NCBI GenBank assembly: GCA_009911355.1
Contig: QXXE01000036.1
Location: forward strand, 1-40,286
Source of the DNA: Clostridiaceae bacterium
GTDB taxonomy: Bacteria; Bacillota; Clostridia; Oscillospirales; Butyricicoccaceae
Length of the DNA stretch: 40,286 bases
Direction: 5' to 3'
Part shown: one piece after another, positions 23,658-31,493 of the stretch
How positions within the stretch are numbered: position 1 is the stretch's first letter
Layout of the letters: every line of letters begins with the position of its first letter
Translations under genes and position numbers: made by a program
Notes under the pieces: model-generated
What the model saw: only the letters and a program-made list of their open reading frames with translations
Database searches by the model: none
What the model was told of the DNA's origin: nothing

Positions 23658-24749
23658 TCAGAGCGAACCCTCCTCGCGGCTGGCGAGGTATTTGCGCACC
23701 ATCAGCGCCACCTTGAACACAATCGCGTGGTCAAACTCACGCAGGTCAAGGCCGGTCAGCTTCTTGATCTTCTCAAGGCGGTAGACCAGCGTATTGCGGT
23801 GCACAAACAGCTTCCTGGACGTTTCCGAAACGTTCAGGTTGTTTTCAAAGAATTTCTGGATCGTAAACAGCGTCTCCTGATCGAGCGAATCGATCGAGCC
23901 GCGCTTGAAGACCTCTGTCAGATACATCTGGCAAAGGGTGGTCGGCAGCTGGTAAATCAGCCGCCCAATCCCCAGGTTTTCAAAGGAGATAATTGACTTT
24001 TCCGTGTCAAACACACCGCCGACGTCAATCGCGACCTGCGCTTCCTTGAAGGAAGCCGCGATATCCTTCATCTGGGTCGAGATGGAGCCGATGCCGATGA
24101 TCGTTTTCACCATCAGCTCGGACGACAGCGCCTCTTCCACCGATTTCGCAATCTTGTTCAGGTCCCGGATCTCGCTGCCCGGTTTGACTTCCTTCACCAG
24201 CACGATGTCAGTTTCTGAGATATGCAGTACGAAATCCTTTTGCTTGTCCGGGAACAGCCCGGAAACCACGTCGATCGACGCAACATCCGCGCGCTCCAGC
24301 TGACGGATGAGGAATACCACGCGCGGCACGTCGGAGCCGAAGTGCAGCTCCCGCGACTTGATGTAGATATCCCCGGGCAGGATATTATCCAGGATGATAT
24401 TTTTGACAAACGTTGCCTTGTCATGCTTTTCGTCGTAGAGCGTTTTGATGTTGTTGGTTGCAACCGAGACGACCGAGCAGACCGACCGCGCAAGCTCATC
24501 CTCGCCCTGCACGAATACGGCATATTCAAAGCGGGTGGCACGGTCGGAAACCGACCGGTAGGTATAGCCGCCAAAACGGATCATTTCCCCGGCGAAGCCA
24601 AGCTCGGTTACCGCGTCCTCCCGCATTTCACCGATACGGGGCAGGTCTGTGCAGGCGATGACTGCACCGGTAGCATCCACAATGCCGATGGTGCGGTCTA
24701 CGGTGTCTTTCATTTGCAGGATAATCGACTGAAACAATCTTGAAGCCAT
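23658..24749 (-). CDS. CdaR/PucR-type helix-turn-helix regulator
   Basis: This 363-residue regulator has an N-terminal sugar-diacid-recognition-like domain (about 1-130, with DRTIGIVDATGAVIACTDLPRIGE), a central GGDEF-like degenerate domain and a C-terminal PucR HTH. The HTH includes TLFTIQKFFENNLNVSETSRKLFVHRNTLVYRLEKIKKLTGLDLREFDHAIVFKVALMVRKYL. The start is the ATG at 24749 with AAAGGTGA at good spacing; the GTG at 24761 overlaps that site. It is located just upstream of ftsEX on the same strand. Whether it controls them is unproven, and its ligand is unknown. Confidence 0.9.
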   Translation of the reverse strand: MASRLFQSIILQMKDTVDRTIGIVDATGAVIACTDLPRIGEMREDAVTELGFAGEMIRFGGYTYRSVSDRATRFEYAVFVQGEDELARSVCSVVSVATNNIKTLYDEKHDKATFVKNIILDNILPGDIYIKSRELHFGSDVPRVVFLIRQLERADVASIDVVSGLFPDKQKDFVLHISETDIVLVKEVKPGSEIRDLNKIAKSVEEALSSELMVKTIIGIGSISTQMKDIAASFKEAQVAIDVGGVFDTEKSIISFENLGIGRLIYQLPTTLCQMYLTEVFKRGSIDSLDQETLFTIQKFFENNLNVSETSRKLFVHRNTLVYRLEKIKKLTGLDLREFDHAIVFKVALMVRKYLASREEGSL

Positions 24750-24861
24750 CTCAAATATCACCTTTCTCTATTTGCTCTCGCTCGGTTCCACGCAGGAAAA
24801 CTCCCGCTGCCCTCCGCCATTGTGTACAAACAACAAAAAGATTTCTTATGCAATTTAAGTT

Positions 24862-24897
24862 ATTATATCACACTCTCCAACATTTTTGTACAAAAAT
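24862..24897 (-). promoter_or_regulatory. CdaR-like gene -10 and palindromic operator
   Basis: The minus strand has TATAAT (24867-24862). A perfect 16-bp palindrome ATTTTTGTACAAAAAT (24882-24897) covers the -35 region. A related half TTGTGTACAAAC lies nearby (about 24820-24831). Confidence 0.5.
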
Positions 24898-24984
24898 TTT
24901 ACAAATTTATTGTGAAAATTTTTTCATCGGGTTTCCGGCGTACACAGGCCCATTTTTTGCCAGGGGGATCGCACAGCAGGCCGT

Positions 24985-25797
24985 TTACCCGTCTGGCGGG
25001 CCGGAAGCCTCGCCGATGTGCGCGAGCAGCCGCGTGAGCTCCTCCGCTGTCAGCGCCCGCCAGCTGCCGGGCGGCAGGCCCGGCGGCAGCTCCAGCGTCC
25101 CCACGGACACCCGCCGCAGCGCTTCCACACGCCCTCCGGCGGCTGCGACCATCCGTTTGACCTGATGGTACTTGCCTTCCCGCAACGTGATGCGCCACAG
25201 CGGCAGGCCCTCCTCCTCGCCGGCCGGTTCCAGCCGCGCCGGGCGGCAGGCCGTCCCGTCCCGCAGCTGCATCCCTTCGGCAAAGCGCGCCGCCGCATCC
25301 GGGGCAAGCCCGCCGCTGACCCGCGCAAGGTAGACCTTTTCCACATGGCGGCGCGGAGACATCAGCGCGTGGCACAGCTGCCCGTCGGTTGTCAGCAGCA
25401 GCAGGCCCTCGGTGTCCCGGTCAAGCCGCCCTACCGGGAACAGCCCCCGCCGTTCCCCCTCCGGGAGCAGGTCGACTACCGTCTCGCGGCGGTCGGACAC
25501 CGCCGTAATCACGCCCGCGGGCTTGTTCATCATCAGGTAGCGGTGCTTCTGATAGCTTTGCACCACGCCATCAAACCGCACCTCATCCTGCTCGGGGTCG
25601 ACCTTCGCCGCGGGGTCGCAGCAGGTTTTGCCGTTCACCTGCGCGCGCCCACGCCGTACCGCGTCGATCACCTGCCGCCGCGTCCCGCACCCGAAATGCG
25701 TCAGCAGCTTGTCCAGCCGTATCAGTTGCCTCTCCCCTTCCCGCCGGGGGGCGGCTGCACCCGCAAACGCCTGAAATCCCCTGCATATTGTTTGCAA
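24985..25797 (-). CDS. RsuA/RluB-family pseudouridine synthase
   Basis: This is a 16S/23S rRNA pseudouridine synthase of the RsuA/RluB/RluE/RluF group. An S4 RNA-binding domain (IRLDKLLTHFGCGTRRQVIDAVRRGRAQVNG) precedes the catalytic domain with the active-site Asp in VGRLDRDTEGLLLLT. Other family blocks are YLMMNKPAGVITAVSD and LREGKYHQVKRMVAAAGGRV. The first 24 codons from ATG 25797 look unlike the family and have no ribosome site. A strong AAGGGGAG lies just upstream of a CTG codon at 25725, which would give the usual N terminus (about 246 residues). Which rRNA base is modified cannot be told. Bases 25798-26096 hold only AT-rich promoter-like sequence. Confidence 0.9.
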   Translation of the reverse strand: MQTICRGFQAFAGAAAPRREGERQLIRLDKLLTHFGCGTRRQVIDAVRRGRAQVNGKTCCDPAAKVDPEQDEVRFDGVVQSYQKHRYLMMNKPAGVITAVSDRRETVVDLLPEGERRGLFPVGRLDRDTEGLLLLTTDGQLCHALMSPRRHVEKVYLARVSGGLAPDAAARFAEGMQLRDGTACRPARLEPAGEEEGLPLWRITLREGKYHQVKRMVAAAGGRVEALRRVSVGTLELPPGLPPGSWRALTAEELTRLLAHIGEASGPPDG

Positions 25798-26096
25798 AAC
25801 AAGGCATTATGCCGTCTTTCTGCGGTTTTCAGCGCTTTACGGTCACGTTTTCCGCTCCAAACGGCCTTTGTCAGCCAAGAATGACTGATAATATACTATC
25901 ACTTTTTTGCAATTTGCACAATAGCTAGCGGCAAAAAAAGTGCATTTTATTGTGTCGATTCAGTGAACATCCAAAAAACGTCCCTTTTTTTTGGCGAACA
26001 TTTCCCCTGATGGTTGCGTTTCCCGGAAAAATCAGAAACGTTTGTTCCTGTTTTTTGCGTGTTTGATTCCCCTGTTTTCCTACCTGAAAATGGCAA

Positions 26097-26122
26097 AAAC
26101 CGGCGGCTGCGCGCGCCGGTTT
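26097..26122 (-). terminator. Terminator of the DUF4830 gene
   Basis: AAACCGGCG/CGCCGGTTT is a 9-bp stem with an eight-base loop and a minus-strand tail TTTTTGCC. It begins 9 bp past the stop. Confidence 0.7.
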
Positions 26123-26130
26123 CCCCCTTC

Positions 26131-26622
26131 CTACTTGGGCTGCTCCATGATCCCATGCAGGAACCCGTCGGCCTGCGCCGAGCAGACGTCCGCTGCGATC
26201 AGCTTTTTCCGGCGCACCACCAGGTTTGCCGTTACGCCCTCCTCGCCGCTCGGGTGGTTCAGTACGTGGAAGGTGTACAGCGTTGCCCGTTTGCCTTTAT
26301 GTGCCGACAGGTCGAGCCCCTGCGATTGCTGGAGCTCGTTGTAGCTCTGGTACGCCGCGTCGAAGCTTTCGGGGATCTGCACCTCCTGCTCGCTCACCGG
26401 CGCGGGGTCGACCTCCCACCCGCAGCTTTCCAGCAGCTTTACGCAGTCCTCACCCCCCTTGATCTTCATCCCGAGGTCGGGCGTGGTCGCCGAAGCCGTC
26501 GCGGCAATTGCTTCCGGCTCGGTTTCCGGCGTCAGGTATCCCACAGACAGCCCTACCGCGCACAGCAGCAGCAGGCCCGCCGCCGCCTTTTTCACAGTCA
26601 GCTTGGTTGCGAATACGATCAT
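26131..26622 (-). CDS. DUF4830 domain protein, membrane-anchored
   Basis: This 163-residue protein has an N-terminal hydrophobic anchor or uncleaved signal (about 11-30) and an extracytoplasmic domain matching DUF4830: VKLLESCGWEVDPAPVSEQEVQIPESFDAAYQSYNELQQSQGLDLSAHKGKRATLYTF, then LVVRRKKLIAADVCSAQADGFLHGI. Such proteins are common in Clostridia and of unknown function. It appears monocistronic with its own terminator, and is divergent from the MarR gene. Confidence 0.8.
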   Translation of the reverse strand: MIVFATKLTVKKAAAGLLLLCAVGLSVGYLTPETEPEAIAATASATTPDLGMKIKGGEDCVKLLESCGWEVDPAPVSEQEVQIPESFDAAYQSYNELQQSQGLDLSAHKGKRATLYTFHVLNHPSGEEGVTANLVVRRKKLIAADVCSAQADGFLHGIMEQPK

Positions 26623-26796
26623 TTATGTTCCCTCCGTTCCTTGCACACGCCGCAGGGGTGGCTTTCCCTGCATGGCGCGTCCTCGTCATGGTACAAAAAT
26701 ATGCGTCTGCTGGACAAGATAGAACCGGCGGCGCATCCTTTGGGCTGGATGGCGGCAATTTCCGCAAATCTTTTACGGCTTTTTCCATCCGCCCCC

Positions 26797-26845
26797 TTGT
26801 CGAATCCCGTAGGGTATGGTATACTTAGTTAGTCTTATAAAGTAT
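26797..26845 (+). promoter_or_regulatory. marR promoter with overlapping palindrome
   Basis: TTGTCG (26797-26802) is 17 bp from TATACT (26820-26825). An imperfect 25-bp dyad (26821-26845, ATACTT...AAGTAT outer arms, 9 of 12 pairs) covers the -10 and start site. It is a likely operator for autorepression by the MarR protein. Confidence 0.65.
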
Positions 26846-26866
26846 CTCCGGAAAGGATGTGACTGT

Positions 26867-27310
26867 ATGGAGGTCTACGATCAGCTGAATACTTTCCTTG
26901 TCGAGATCTGGGGCCGTATCAATAAGATTGAAGAGCGCGCGCTTGCCGCGGGGCTCGGCAACGAGATCTCCGTCACGGAGATCCATATTCTTGAGAAGAT
27001 CGGCGAATCGCCGGGCAGCCGGATGTCCTCCATTGCGAAAGCGCTGAGCATCACCCTGGCAACGCTTACGGTTGCCTGTGACAAGCTGGAAAACAAGGGG
27101 CTCATCACCCGCACCCGCAACGCTTCCGACAAGCGGGTCGTCAACGTTTCGCTGACCCCGCGCGGGCAGGCGGCTTACGAATACCATCAGGCGTTCCACG
27201 ACCGTATGATCCACGCGGTGATGGAAGTCCTGACCCCGGAGGAGGCGTCGGTCCTGGGCGCGAGCCTGGTCAAGCTCCAGCGCTTTTTTGAGGATTGCAG
27301 CATGCTTTAA
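26867..27310 (+). CDS. MarR family regulator
   Basis: This 147-residue winged-helix regulator has the MarR pattern: an N-terminal dimerisation helix, ISVTEIHILEKIGESPGSRMSSIAKALSITLATLTVACDKLENKGLITR (HTH), the wing TRNASDKRVVNVSLTPRGQ, and a C-terminal dimerisation helix. The start is the ATG at 26867 with AAAGGA upstream. The sequence resembles the FabT type that represses fatty-acid synthesis genes. The DegV (fatty-acid-binding) gene next on the same strand fits a lipid role, but no fab genes lie in this window. An autoregulatory dyad overlaps its promoter. Confidence 0.92.
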   Translation: MEVYDQLNTFLVEIWGRINKIEERALAAGLGNEISVTEIHILEKIGESPGSRMSSIAKALSITLATLTVACDKLENKGLITRTRNASDKRVVNVSLTPRGQAAYEYHQAFHDRMIHAVMEVLTPEEASVLGASLVKLQRFFEDCSML

Positions 27311-27334
27311 CCTGCTGGCCCTGGCCACGGTCTT

Positions 27335-27436
27335 CCAGCCCTGCGCGGGCTGCGCCAAGGGACTCCGTCCCCTGGACCCCTGCGATTTTTTTGAAAAAAA
27401 ATCGAGTAAAAACTTTATTCCGCCTGCGGGCGGGAC
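27335..27436 (+). repeat. Dispersed modular repeat, type B
   Basis: A GGGACTCCGTCCC hairpin, the 22-bp A/T palindrome (27383-27404), AGTAAAAACTT and the core (27420-27435) lie between marR and degV. Confidence 0.85.
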
Positions 27437-27520
27437 CGGAAAGGGCGTCTGTGTGGGGATCTTACTATAACCGGCAGAAAGTTTTATTTTTAAAATATTT
27501 TTCATAAAGAGGTGTAATTT

Positions 27521-28390
27521 ATGTCACTCAACTCCGAAATCGTCGTAATCAGCGATACCAGCTGCGACTATTCTGCCGACCAGGCCGAAGCCGCCGGGTT
27601 TTCCATGGTGCCGCTCACCGTCACTTTTGGCGACGAAACCCTGCTTGACGGGCTAGAACTCACCCCTTCGCAGTTTTACAAGCGGCTCGCCAAAATGAAC
27701 GGCCTTCCCAAAACCTCCCAGCCCTCGCCCGACGCGTTCATGCGTGTTTTCGAGAAATTTTCTGCTGCAAAGCATATCATCTGCGTGACTGTGACCGGTG
27801 TTTCTTCTGGGACGGTCCGCTCTGCGCAGCTGGCGGCGGATCTGCTCAGGGAGAAGGGGTTCCAGCCGGAAATTCATGTGGTGGACTCGTGCAACGCGTC
27901 GGCGGCGGTCGGGCTGCTGGCGGAGACGGCGTGCGGCATGGTTCGCGATGGCTGCGGGATTGATGAGATCCTCGCGCGTCTGCATGAGATGCAGCACACG
28001 ACTGCGTTGTATTTCCTACTTGACACGCTCGAATATGTGCGTAAGGGCGGACGGATCGGCAACATCAGCGCGGTTTTCGGCCAGCTGCTGGGCATCAAGC
28101 CGCTGTTGACCTTTTTGGAGGGTGCGCCGACCGATGTAGCCAAGTGCCGGGGCTACAAGCAGGCGACGGCAAAGCTGGTGCAGAAATTTATTGACACGGC
28201 GGCCAACCTGCATGAAGTTATTATCGTCCATGCGGACGCACCGGCTGCGGCTGCTGCGCTTGCGGGGGATTTAAAGGCGTTGGTGAAGGATATCAAGGTC
28301 CGCATCCATGCGGCGGGCGCAGTGATCGGCACGTATGCGGGGCCGGGCGCGATCGGCCTTGCGTTCGAGGAAAAAGCGGTACGCTGGTAA
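27521..28390 (+). CDS. DegV family fatty-acid-binding protein
   Basis: This 289-residue protein has the two-domain DegV fold. An N-terminal domain opens with VVISDTSCDYSADQAEAAGFSMVPLTVTFGDETLLDG and contains the lipid-contacting KTSQPSPDAFMRVFEKF and VTVTGVSSGTVRSAQLAA. The C-terminal domain includes LDTLEYVRKGGRIGNISAVFGQLLGIKPLL. Family members (FakB type) hold a fatty acid for phosphorylation by FakA kinase. AAAGAGGTG precedes the ATG. It lies 210 bp after the MarR gene with a type B repeat between. The partner kinase is not in the window. Confidence 0.93.
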   Translation: MSLNSEIVVISDTSCDYSADQAEAAGFSMVPLTVTFGDETLLDGLELTPSQFYKRLAKMNGLPKTSQPSPDAFMRVFEKFSAAKHIICVTVTGVSSGTVRSAQLAADLLREKGFQPEIHVVDSCNASAAVGLLAETACGMVRDGCGIDEILARLHEMQHTTALYFLLDTLEYVRKGGRIGNISAVFGQLLGIKPLLTFLEGAPTDVAKCRGYKQATAKLVQKFIDTAANLHEVIIVHADAPAAAAALAGDLKALVKDIKVRIHAAGAVIGTYAGPGAIGLAFEEKAVRW

Positions 28391-28397
28391 ATCGCCT

Positions 28398-28521
28398 CCG
28401 CGGCGGGCGCCAGAGGGCTTTGCCCTCCGGGCTCCCACCAAAGGGCTCTGCCCTCTGGACTCCCGCGATTTTTTTGGAAAAAAATCGAGTAAAAACTTCA
28501 TTCCGCCTGCGGGCGGGACGA
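28398..28521 (+). repeat. Dispersed modular repeat, type B
   Basis: AGAGGGC- and AAGGGCTCTGCCCT-type hairpins, the 22-bp palindrome (28466-28487), AGTAAAAACTT and the core (28503-28518) lie between degV and the malic enzyme gene. Confidence 0.85.
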
Positions 28522-28557
28522 AGGGGGACTGCATGGCAGGTTCAGCTCAATCTGTAA

Positions 28558-28563
28558 TATAAT
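28558..28563 (+). promoter_or_regulatory. Candidate -10 of the malic enzyme gene
   Basis: TATAAT lies 26 bp before the start codon, with AAGGAG in between. There is no convincing -35 because the type B repeat ends just upstream. Confidence 0.4.
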
Positions 28564-28589
28564 ATGACAATGCTCAAGGAGACGCCAAT

Positions 28590-29762
28590 ATGGATTTGAA
28601 AGAACGCGCTTTACAGGCACACGAACAATGGGCCGGGAAAATTGAGGTGGTCGCACGCTGCGAGGTCAATTCCCGCGACGACCTTTCCATCGCTTACACC
28701 CCTGGGGTGGCGGAGCCCTGCTTGAAGATTAAGGAGGATCCTTCTCTCAGCTACAAATACACCCGCCGCCACAACCTTGTTGCGGTCATTACCGACGGTA
28801 CGGCGGTGCTCGGGCTGGGTGATATCGGCCCCGAGGCCGGCATGCCGGTCATGGAAGGCAAATGCGCCCTTTTTAAGGCGTTCGCCGACGTGGACGCATT
28901 CCCTCTCTGCGTGAAAAGCAAGGATGTAGACGAGATTGTACGCACTGTCCAGCTGATTTCCGGCTCGTTCGGCGGCATCAACCTGGAGGATATCTCCGCG
29001 CCGCGCTGCTTCGAGATCGAGCGCCGGTTAAAAGAGGTCTGCGACATCCCGGTATTCCATGACGACCAGCACGGCACGGCGGTCTGCTGCGGCGCGGCGC
29101 TGCTCAACGCCTGCCGCCTGACCGGGCGCGAGGTCGGCAACCTGAAAATGGTCGTCAACGGCTGCGGCGCGGCGGCAATTGCCGTGACCCGCTTCCTGAT
29201 GTTCCTCGGCGTGAAGCATGTGACGATGGTCGAGCGCTTCGGCATCGTCTGCGAGGGCGACAGCCGCCTGAACCCCGCGCAGGCCGAAATGGCCCGCCTC
29301 ACCAACCGCGCCCATCTGACCGGCACGCTGGCCGACGCTCTGAAAGGCGCGGACGTGTTCTTTGGGATGTCCGCCCCGCAGGTCATGACTGCCGAAATGG
29401 TTTCTACGATGGCCGGGAGCCCTATGGTTTTCGCGATGGCCAACCCTGTACCGGAGATTTGGCCCGAGGACGCGAAAAAGGGCGGCGCGGCGGTTGTTGG
29501 CACCGGGCGCTCCGACTATCCGAACCAGATCAATAACGTGCTCGCTTTCCCCGGCATCTTCCGCGGGGCGCTTGACGTGCGCGCGAGCGATATCAACGAG
29601 GAGATGAAGCTCGCCGCCGCGCAGGCAATCGCATCCTGTGTCCCGGACAGCGAACTCAACGCCGAGCATATCCTGCCGATGGCATTCGACCCGCTTGTCA
29701 CGCGCTCGGTTGCGGACGCGGTCGCCCAGGCTGCACGCACTTCCGGGGCGGCACGCATCTAA
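28590..29762 (+). CDS. NAD(P)-dependent malic enzyme
   Basis: This 390-residue short-type malic enzyme converts malate to pyruvate and CO2. The N-terminal malic domain contains SIAYTPGVAEPCLKI and the catalytic Lys region VMEGKCALFKAFADVDAFPLCV. Metal ligands are in GINLEDISAPRCFEIE and the substrate block is PVFHDDQHGTAVCCGAALLNA. The Rossmann domain has VVNGCGAAAIAVTRFL and later VFAMANPVPEIWPEDA and TGRSDYPNQINNVLAFPGIFRGALD. The length matches the bacterial single-domain form without a phosphotransacetylase fusion. AAGGAG precedes the ATG. The gene is apparently monocistronic. Confidence 0.96.
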   Translation: MDLKERALQAHEQWAGKIEVVARCEVNSRDDLSIAYTPGVAEPCLKIKEDPSLSYKYTRRHNLVAVITDGTAVLGLGDIGPEAGMPVMEGKCALFKAFADVDAFPLCVKSKDVDEIVRTVQLISGSFGGINLEDISAPRCFEIERRLKEVCDIPVFHDDQHGTAVCCGAALLNACRLTGREVGNLKMVVNGCGAAAIAVTRFLMFLGVKHVTMVERFGIVCEGDSRLNPAQAEMARLTNRAHLTGTLADALKGADVFFGMSAPQVMTAEMVSTMAGSPMVFAMANPVPEIWPEDAKKGGAAVVGTGRSDYPNQINNVLAFPGIFRGALDVRASDINEEMKLAAAQAIASCVPDSELNAEHILPMAFDPLVTRSVADAVAQAARTSGAARI

Positions 29763-29819
29763 CCCTGCGTGCATTGTGCAGTTTTGCCGAAATTACTGCG
29801 CAGTTTGGGCAAATTATGT

Positions 29820-29848
29820 TTGACTTTACGGTGTAATTCTTATACAAT
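29820..29848 (+). promoter_or_regulatory. iolE-like gene promoter
   Basis: TTGACT (29820-29825) is 17 bp from TACAAT (29843-29848), and about 157 nt of leader follow before the start codon. Confidence 0.75.
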
Positions 29849-29854
29849 AATAGA

Positions 29855-30003
29855 TAGAGACTGACGCTGGGGTTTCAGAATCTGTATTTGCAGGATGGCA
29901 GGCGCGGCTTAGCAGCGCTGGCGGTGTCAGAACCGTGCAGACGCAGCTGGCAGCCTATAGGACACGGGTTCTAAGCCCGGCGTAAGGAAGAATTTCAGGA
30001 GGT
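29855..30003 (+). ncRNA. Structured 5' leader of the iolE-like gene, class unknown
   Basis: CTGACGCTG (29861-29869) can pair with CGGTGTCAG (29922-29930), enclosing at least one internal hairpin (GCGC...GCGC near 29902-29918). AGAACC-GTG (29929-29937) can pair with CAC-G-GGTTCT (29963-29972), while CGGG/CCCG (29965-29979) is an alternative hairpin using the same bases. The ribosome site AGGAGG is at 29998-30003. It does not match any riboswitch class I recognise. Confidence 0.45.
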
Positions 30004-30011
30004 TATGAAAA

Positions 30012-30938
30012 ATGTTAGATCCGAAAAAGGTAAGGTTGGGCATCTGCCCCATCGGCTGGTCAAACGACGATATGTGGGATCTCGGCGACGAGAACACCTT
30101 CCAGCAGTGCGTTTCCGAAATGAAGCTCGCGGGCTTTGACGGCTGCGAAGTCGGCCACAAGTACCCCGAGGACCGCGAAGTCCTCAAGCACATGCTCGAC
30201 GCGCGCAACATGACCATCGCGTCCCGCTGGTTCTCCTCCTTCCTGGTAGACAAGCCGTATGAAGAGGTCGAGGCTGAATTTATCAAGGAGCTCGAATACC
30301 TGTCCTATGTCGGCGCTTCCGCAATCAATATCTCCGAGCAGTCCGGCTCCATCCAGGGCATGCTGGACAAGCGCGTCCTGAAGGACAAGCGCATCATGAA
30401 CGACGAGGAGTGGGCCCGCCTGTGCGACGGCCTGAACAAGCTCGGCAAGCTGTCCCTCGAGAAGTACGGCATCAAGTCCTGCTTCCATCATCATATGGGC
30501 ACCGTGGTACAGACCGTTGAAGAGACCATCCGCCTGATGGAAAACACCGACCCGAAGTATGTGTTCCTGTGCTTCGATACCGGCCATTTCACCTTTGCAG
30601 GCGAGAACCCGGTAGACGTGCTGGGCAAGTTTGCAAACCGTGTCGGCCATGTGCATCTGAAGAATATGCGTATGCCGATCGTTGAGAAGGTCAAGGCTGA
30701 GGATTGGTCCTTCCTGAAGGCAGTCCGCAGCGGCGCTTTCACCGTACCGGGCGACCCGGACGGCTGCGTGGACTTTGACGCTGTATTTGATATTCTGGAC
30801 AAGGCTGGCTACGAAGGCTGGATCATGGTCGAGGCCGAGCAGGACCCGGCAGTCGCGAACCCGTTCGAGTACGCGAAGATGGGCCGCGAGTACATCACCA
30901 AGCACACCGGCCTGGGCGGCGAGGTCGTGCTCAAGTAA
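30012..30938 (+). CDS. IolE-like inosose dehydratase / TIM-barrel sugar isomerase
   Basis: This 308-residue xylose-isomerase-like TIM barrel (AP endonuclease family 2) resembles IolE, which dehydrates 2-keto-myo-inositol. The opening VRLGICPIGWSNDDMWDLGDENTFQQCVSEMKLAGFDGCEVGHKYP is IolE-like. Metal-binding candidates are in CFHHHMGTVVQT, FLCFDTGHFTFAGE, VGHVHLKNMR and WIMVEAEQDP. AGGAGG precedes the ATG. No other inositol catabolic gene is present, so the substrate could be another keto-polyol. Transcription starts from its own promoter with a long structured leader. Confidence 0.85.
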   Translation: MLDPKKVRLGICPIGWSNDDMWDLGDENTFQQCVSEMKLAGFDGCEVGHKYPEDREVLKHMLDARNMTIASRWFSSFLVDKPYEEVEAEFIKELEYLSYVGASAINISEQSGSIQGMLDKRVLKDKRIMNDEEWARLCDGLNKLGKLSLEKYGIKSCFHHHMGTVVQTVEETIRLMENTDPKYVFLCFDTGHFTFAGENPVDVLGKFANRVGHVHLKNMRMPIVEKVKAEDWSFLKAVRSGAFTVPGDPDGCVDFDAVFDILDKAGYEGWIMVEAEQDPAVANPFEYAKMGREYITKHTGLGGEVVLK

Positions 30939-30961
30939 GCCGATATACATCCTGAAGAAAC

Positions 30962-30998
30962 GAATCCGCCGTGCATCCGATGGGTGCGCGGCGGTTCC
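30962..30998 (+). terminator. Terminator after the iolE-like gene
   Basis: A 16-bp stem with G-U pairs (CCGCCG/CGGCGG centre, four-base loop) is followed by a T-rich stretch (CTTTGCTTTTTG). The next gene starts 31 bp later, so read-through may occur. Confidence 0.5.
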
Positions 30999-31028
30999 GT
31001 ATCCTTTGCTTTTTGACAGGGGGCTGCT

Positions 31029-31391
31029 TTGGACAGCGATATTTTATTCCTTTGGGAAGGGCGGCCGTTGGCGCTGGCGCTTTATGTGCAGCTGGAAGGG
31101 CGGCTTCTGGAACGGTATCCGGGCATGCAGGTCCGGACGGCGAAAACGCAGGTTTCATTTGCAAACCGGTATATTTTCGCGGTTGCCAGCCCTCCGAAGC
31201 GCAAAAAAGAGGATCATTTGGTGGTCAGCTTCGGGCTCGGGTACGAAAAGCGTTCACCGCGTATTTTCTGCGCGGCGGAGGCGGCGTGGAACCGCTGGAC
31301 GCACCATGTCGCGGTGCGCACGCCGGAGGAGCTCGACGCGGAGCTGTTCGGCTGGCTGGACGAAGCTTACGCTTTTTCTGCGGCCAAATAG
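31029..31391 (+). CDS. DUF5655-like protein
   Basis: This 120-residue cytosolic protein resembles the DUF5655 domain: an N-terminal helix pair (RPLALALYVQLEGRLLERYPGMQVRTAKTQVSFANRYIFAVASPPK), then strands LVVSFGLGYEK and HHVAVRTPEELDAELFGWLDEAYAFS. Its function is unknown. The best start is TTG at 31029, about six bases after AGGGGG; no ATG fits. It follows the iolE-like gene by 90 bp and ends at a bidirectional terminator facing lysC. Confidence 0.75.
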   Translation: MDSDILFLWEGRPLALALYVQLEGRLLERYPGMQVRTAKTQVSFANRYIFAVASPPKRKKEDHLVVSFGLGYEKRSPRIFCAAEAAWNRWTHHVAVRTPEELDAELFGWLDEAYAFSAAK

Positions 31392-31444
31392 CCTGCCGGG
31401 GCGGGCAAACCTGATACGCTGCGAAACGATTCCTTATTAGACGA

Positions 31445-31469
31445 AAAACCCGCCAAAACGGCGGGTTTT
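31445..31469. terminator. Bidirectional terminator between DUF5655 gene and lysC
   Basis: AAAACCCGCC/GGCGGGTTTT is a 10-bp stem with a five-base loop, with T-tails on both strands. Confidence 0.85.
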
Positions 31470-31493
31470 CTGCTTTCACAGGCCGGGCAGGGT

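Noticed and set aside
29960..29985. T-arm-like GGGTTCTAAGCCC suggesting a tRNA
   Set aside because: No acceptor stem, anticodon arm or CCA arrangement could be folded. It is better explained as a hairpin in the iolE-like leader.
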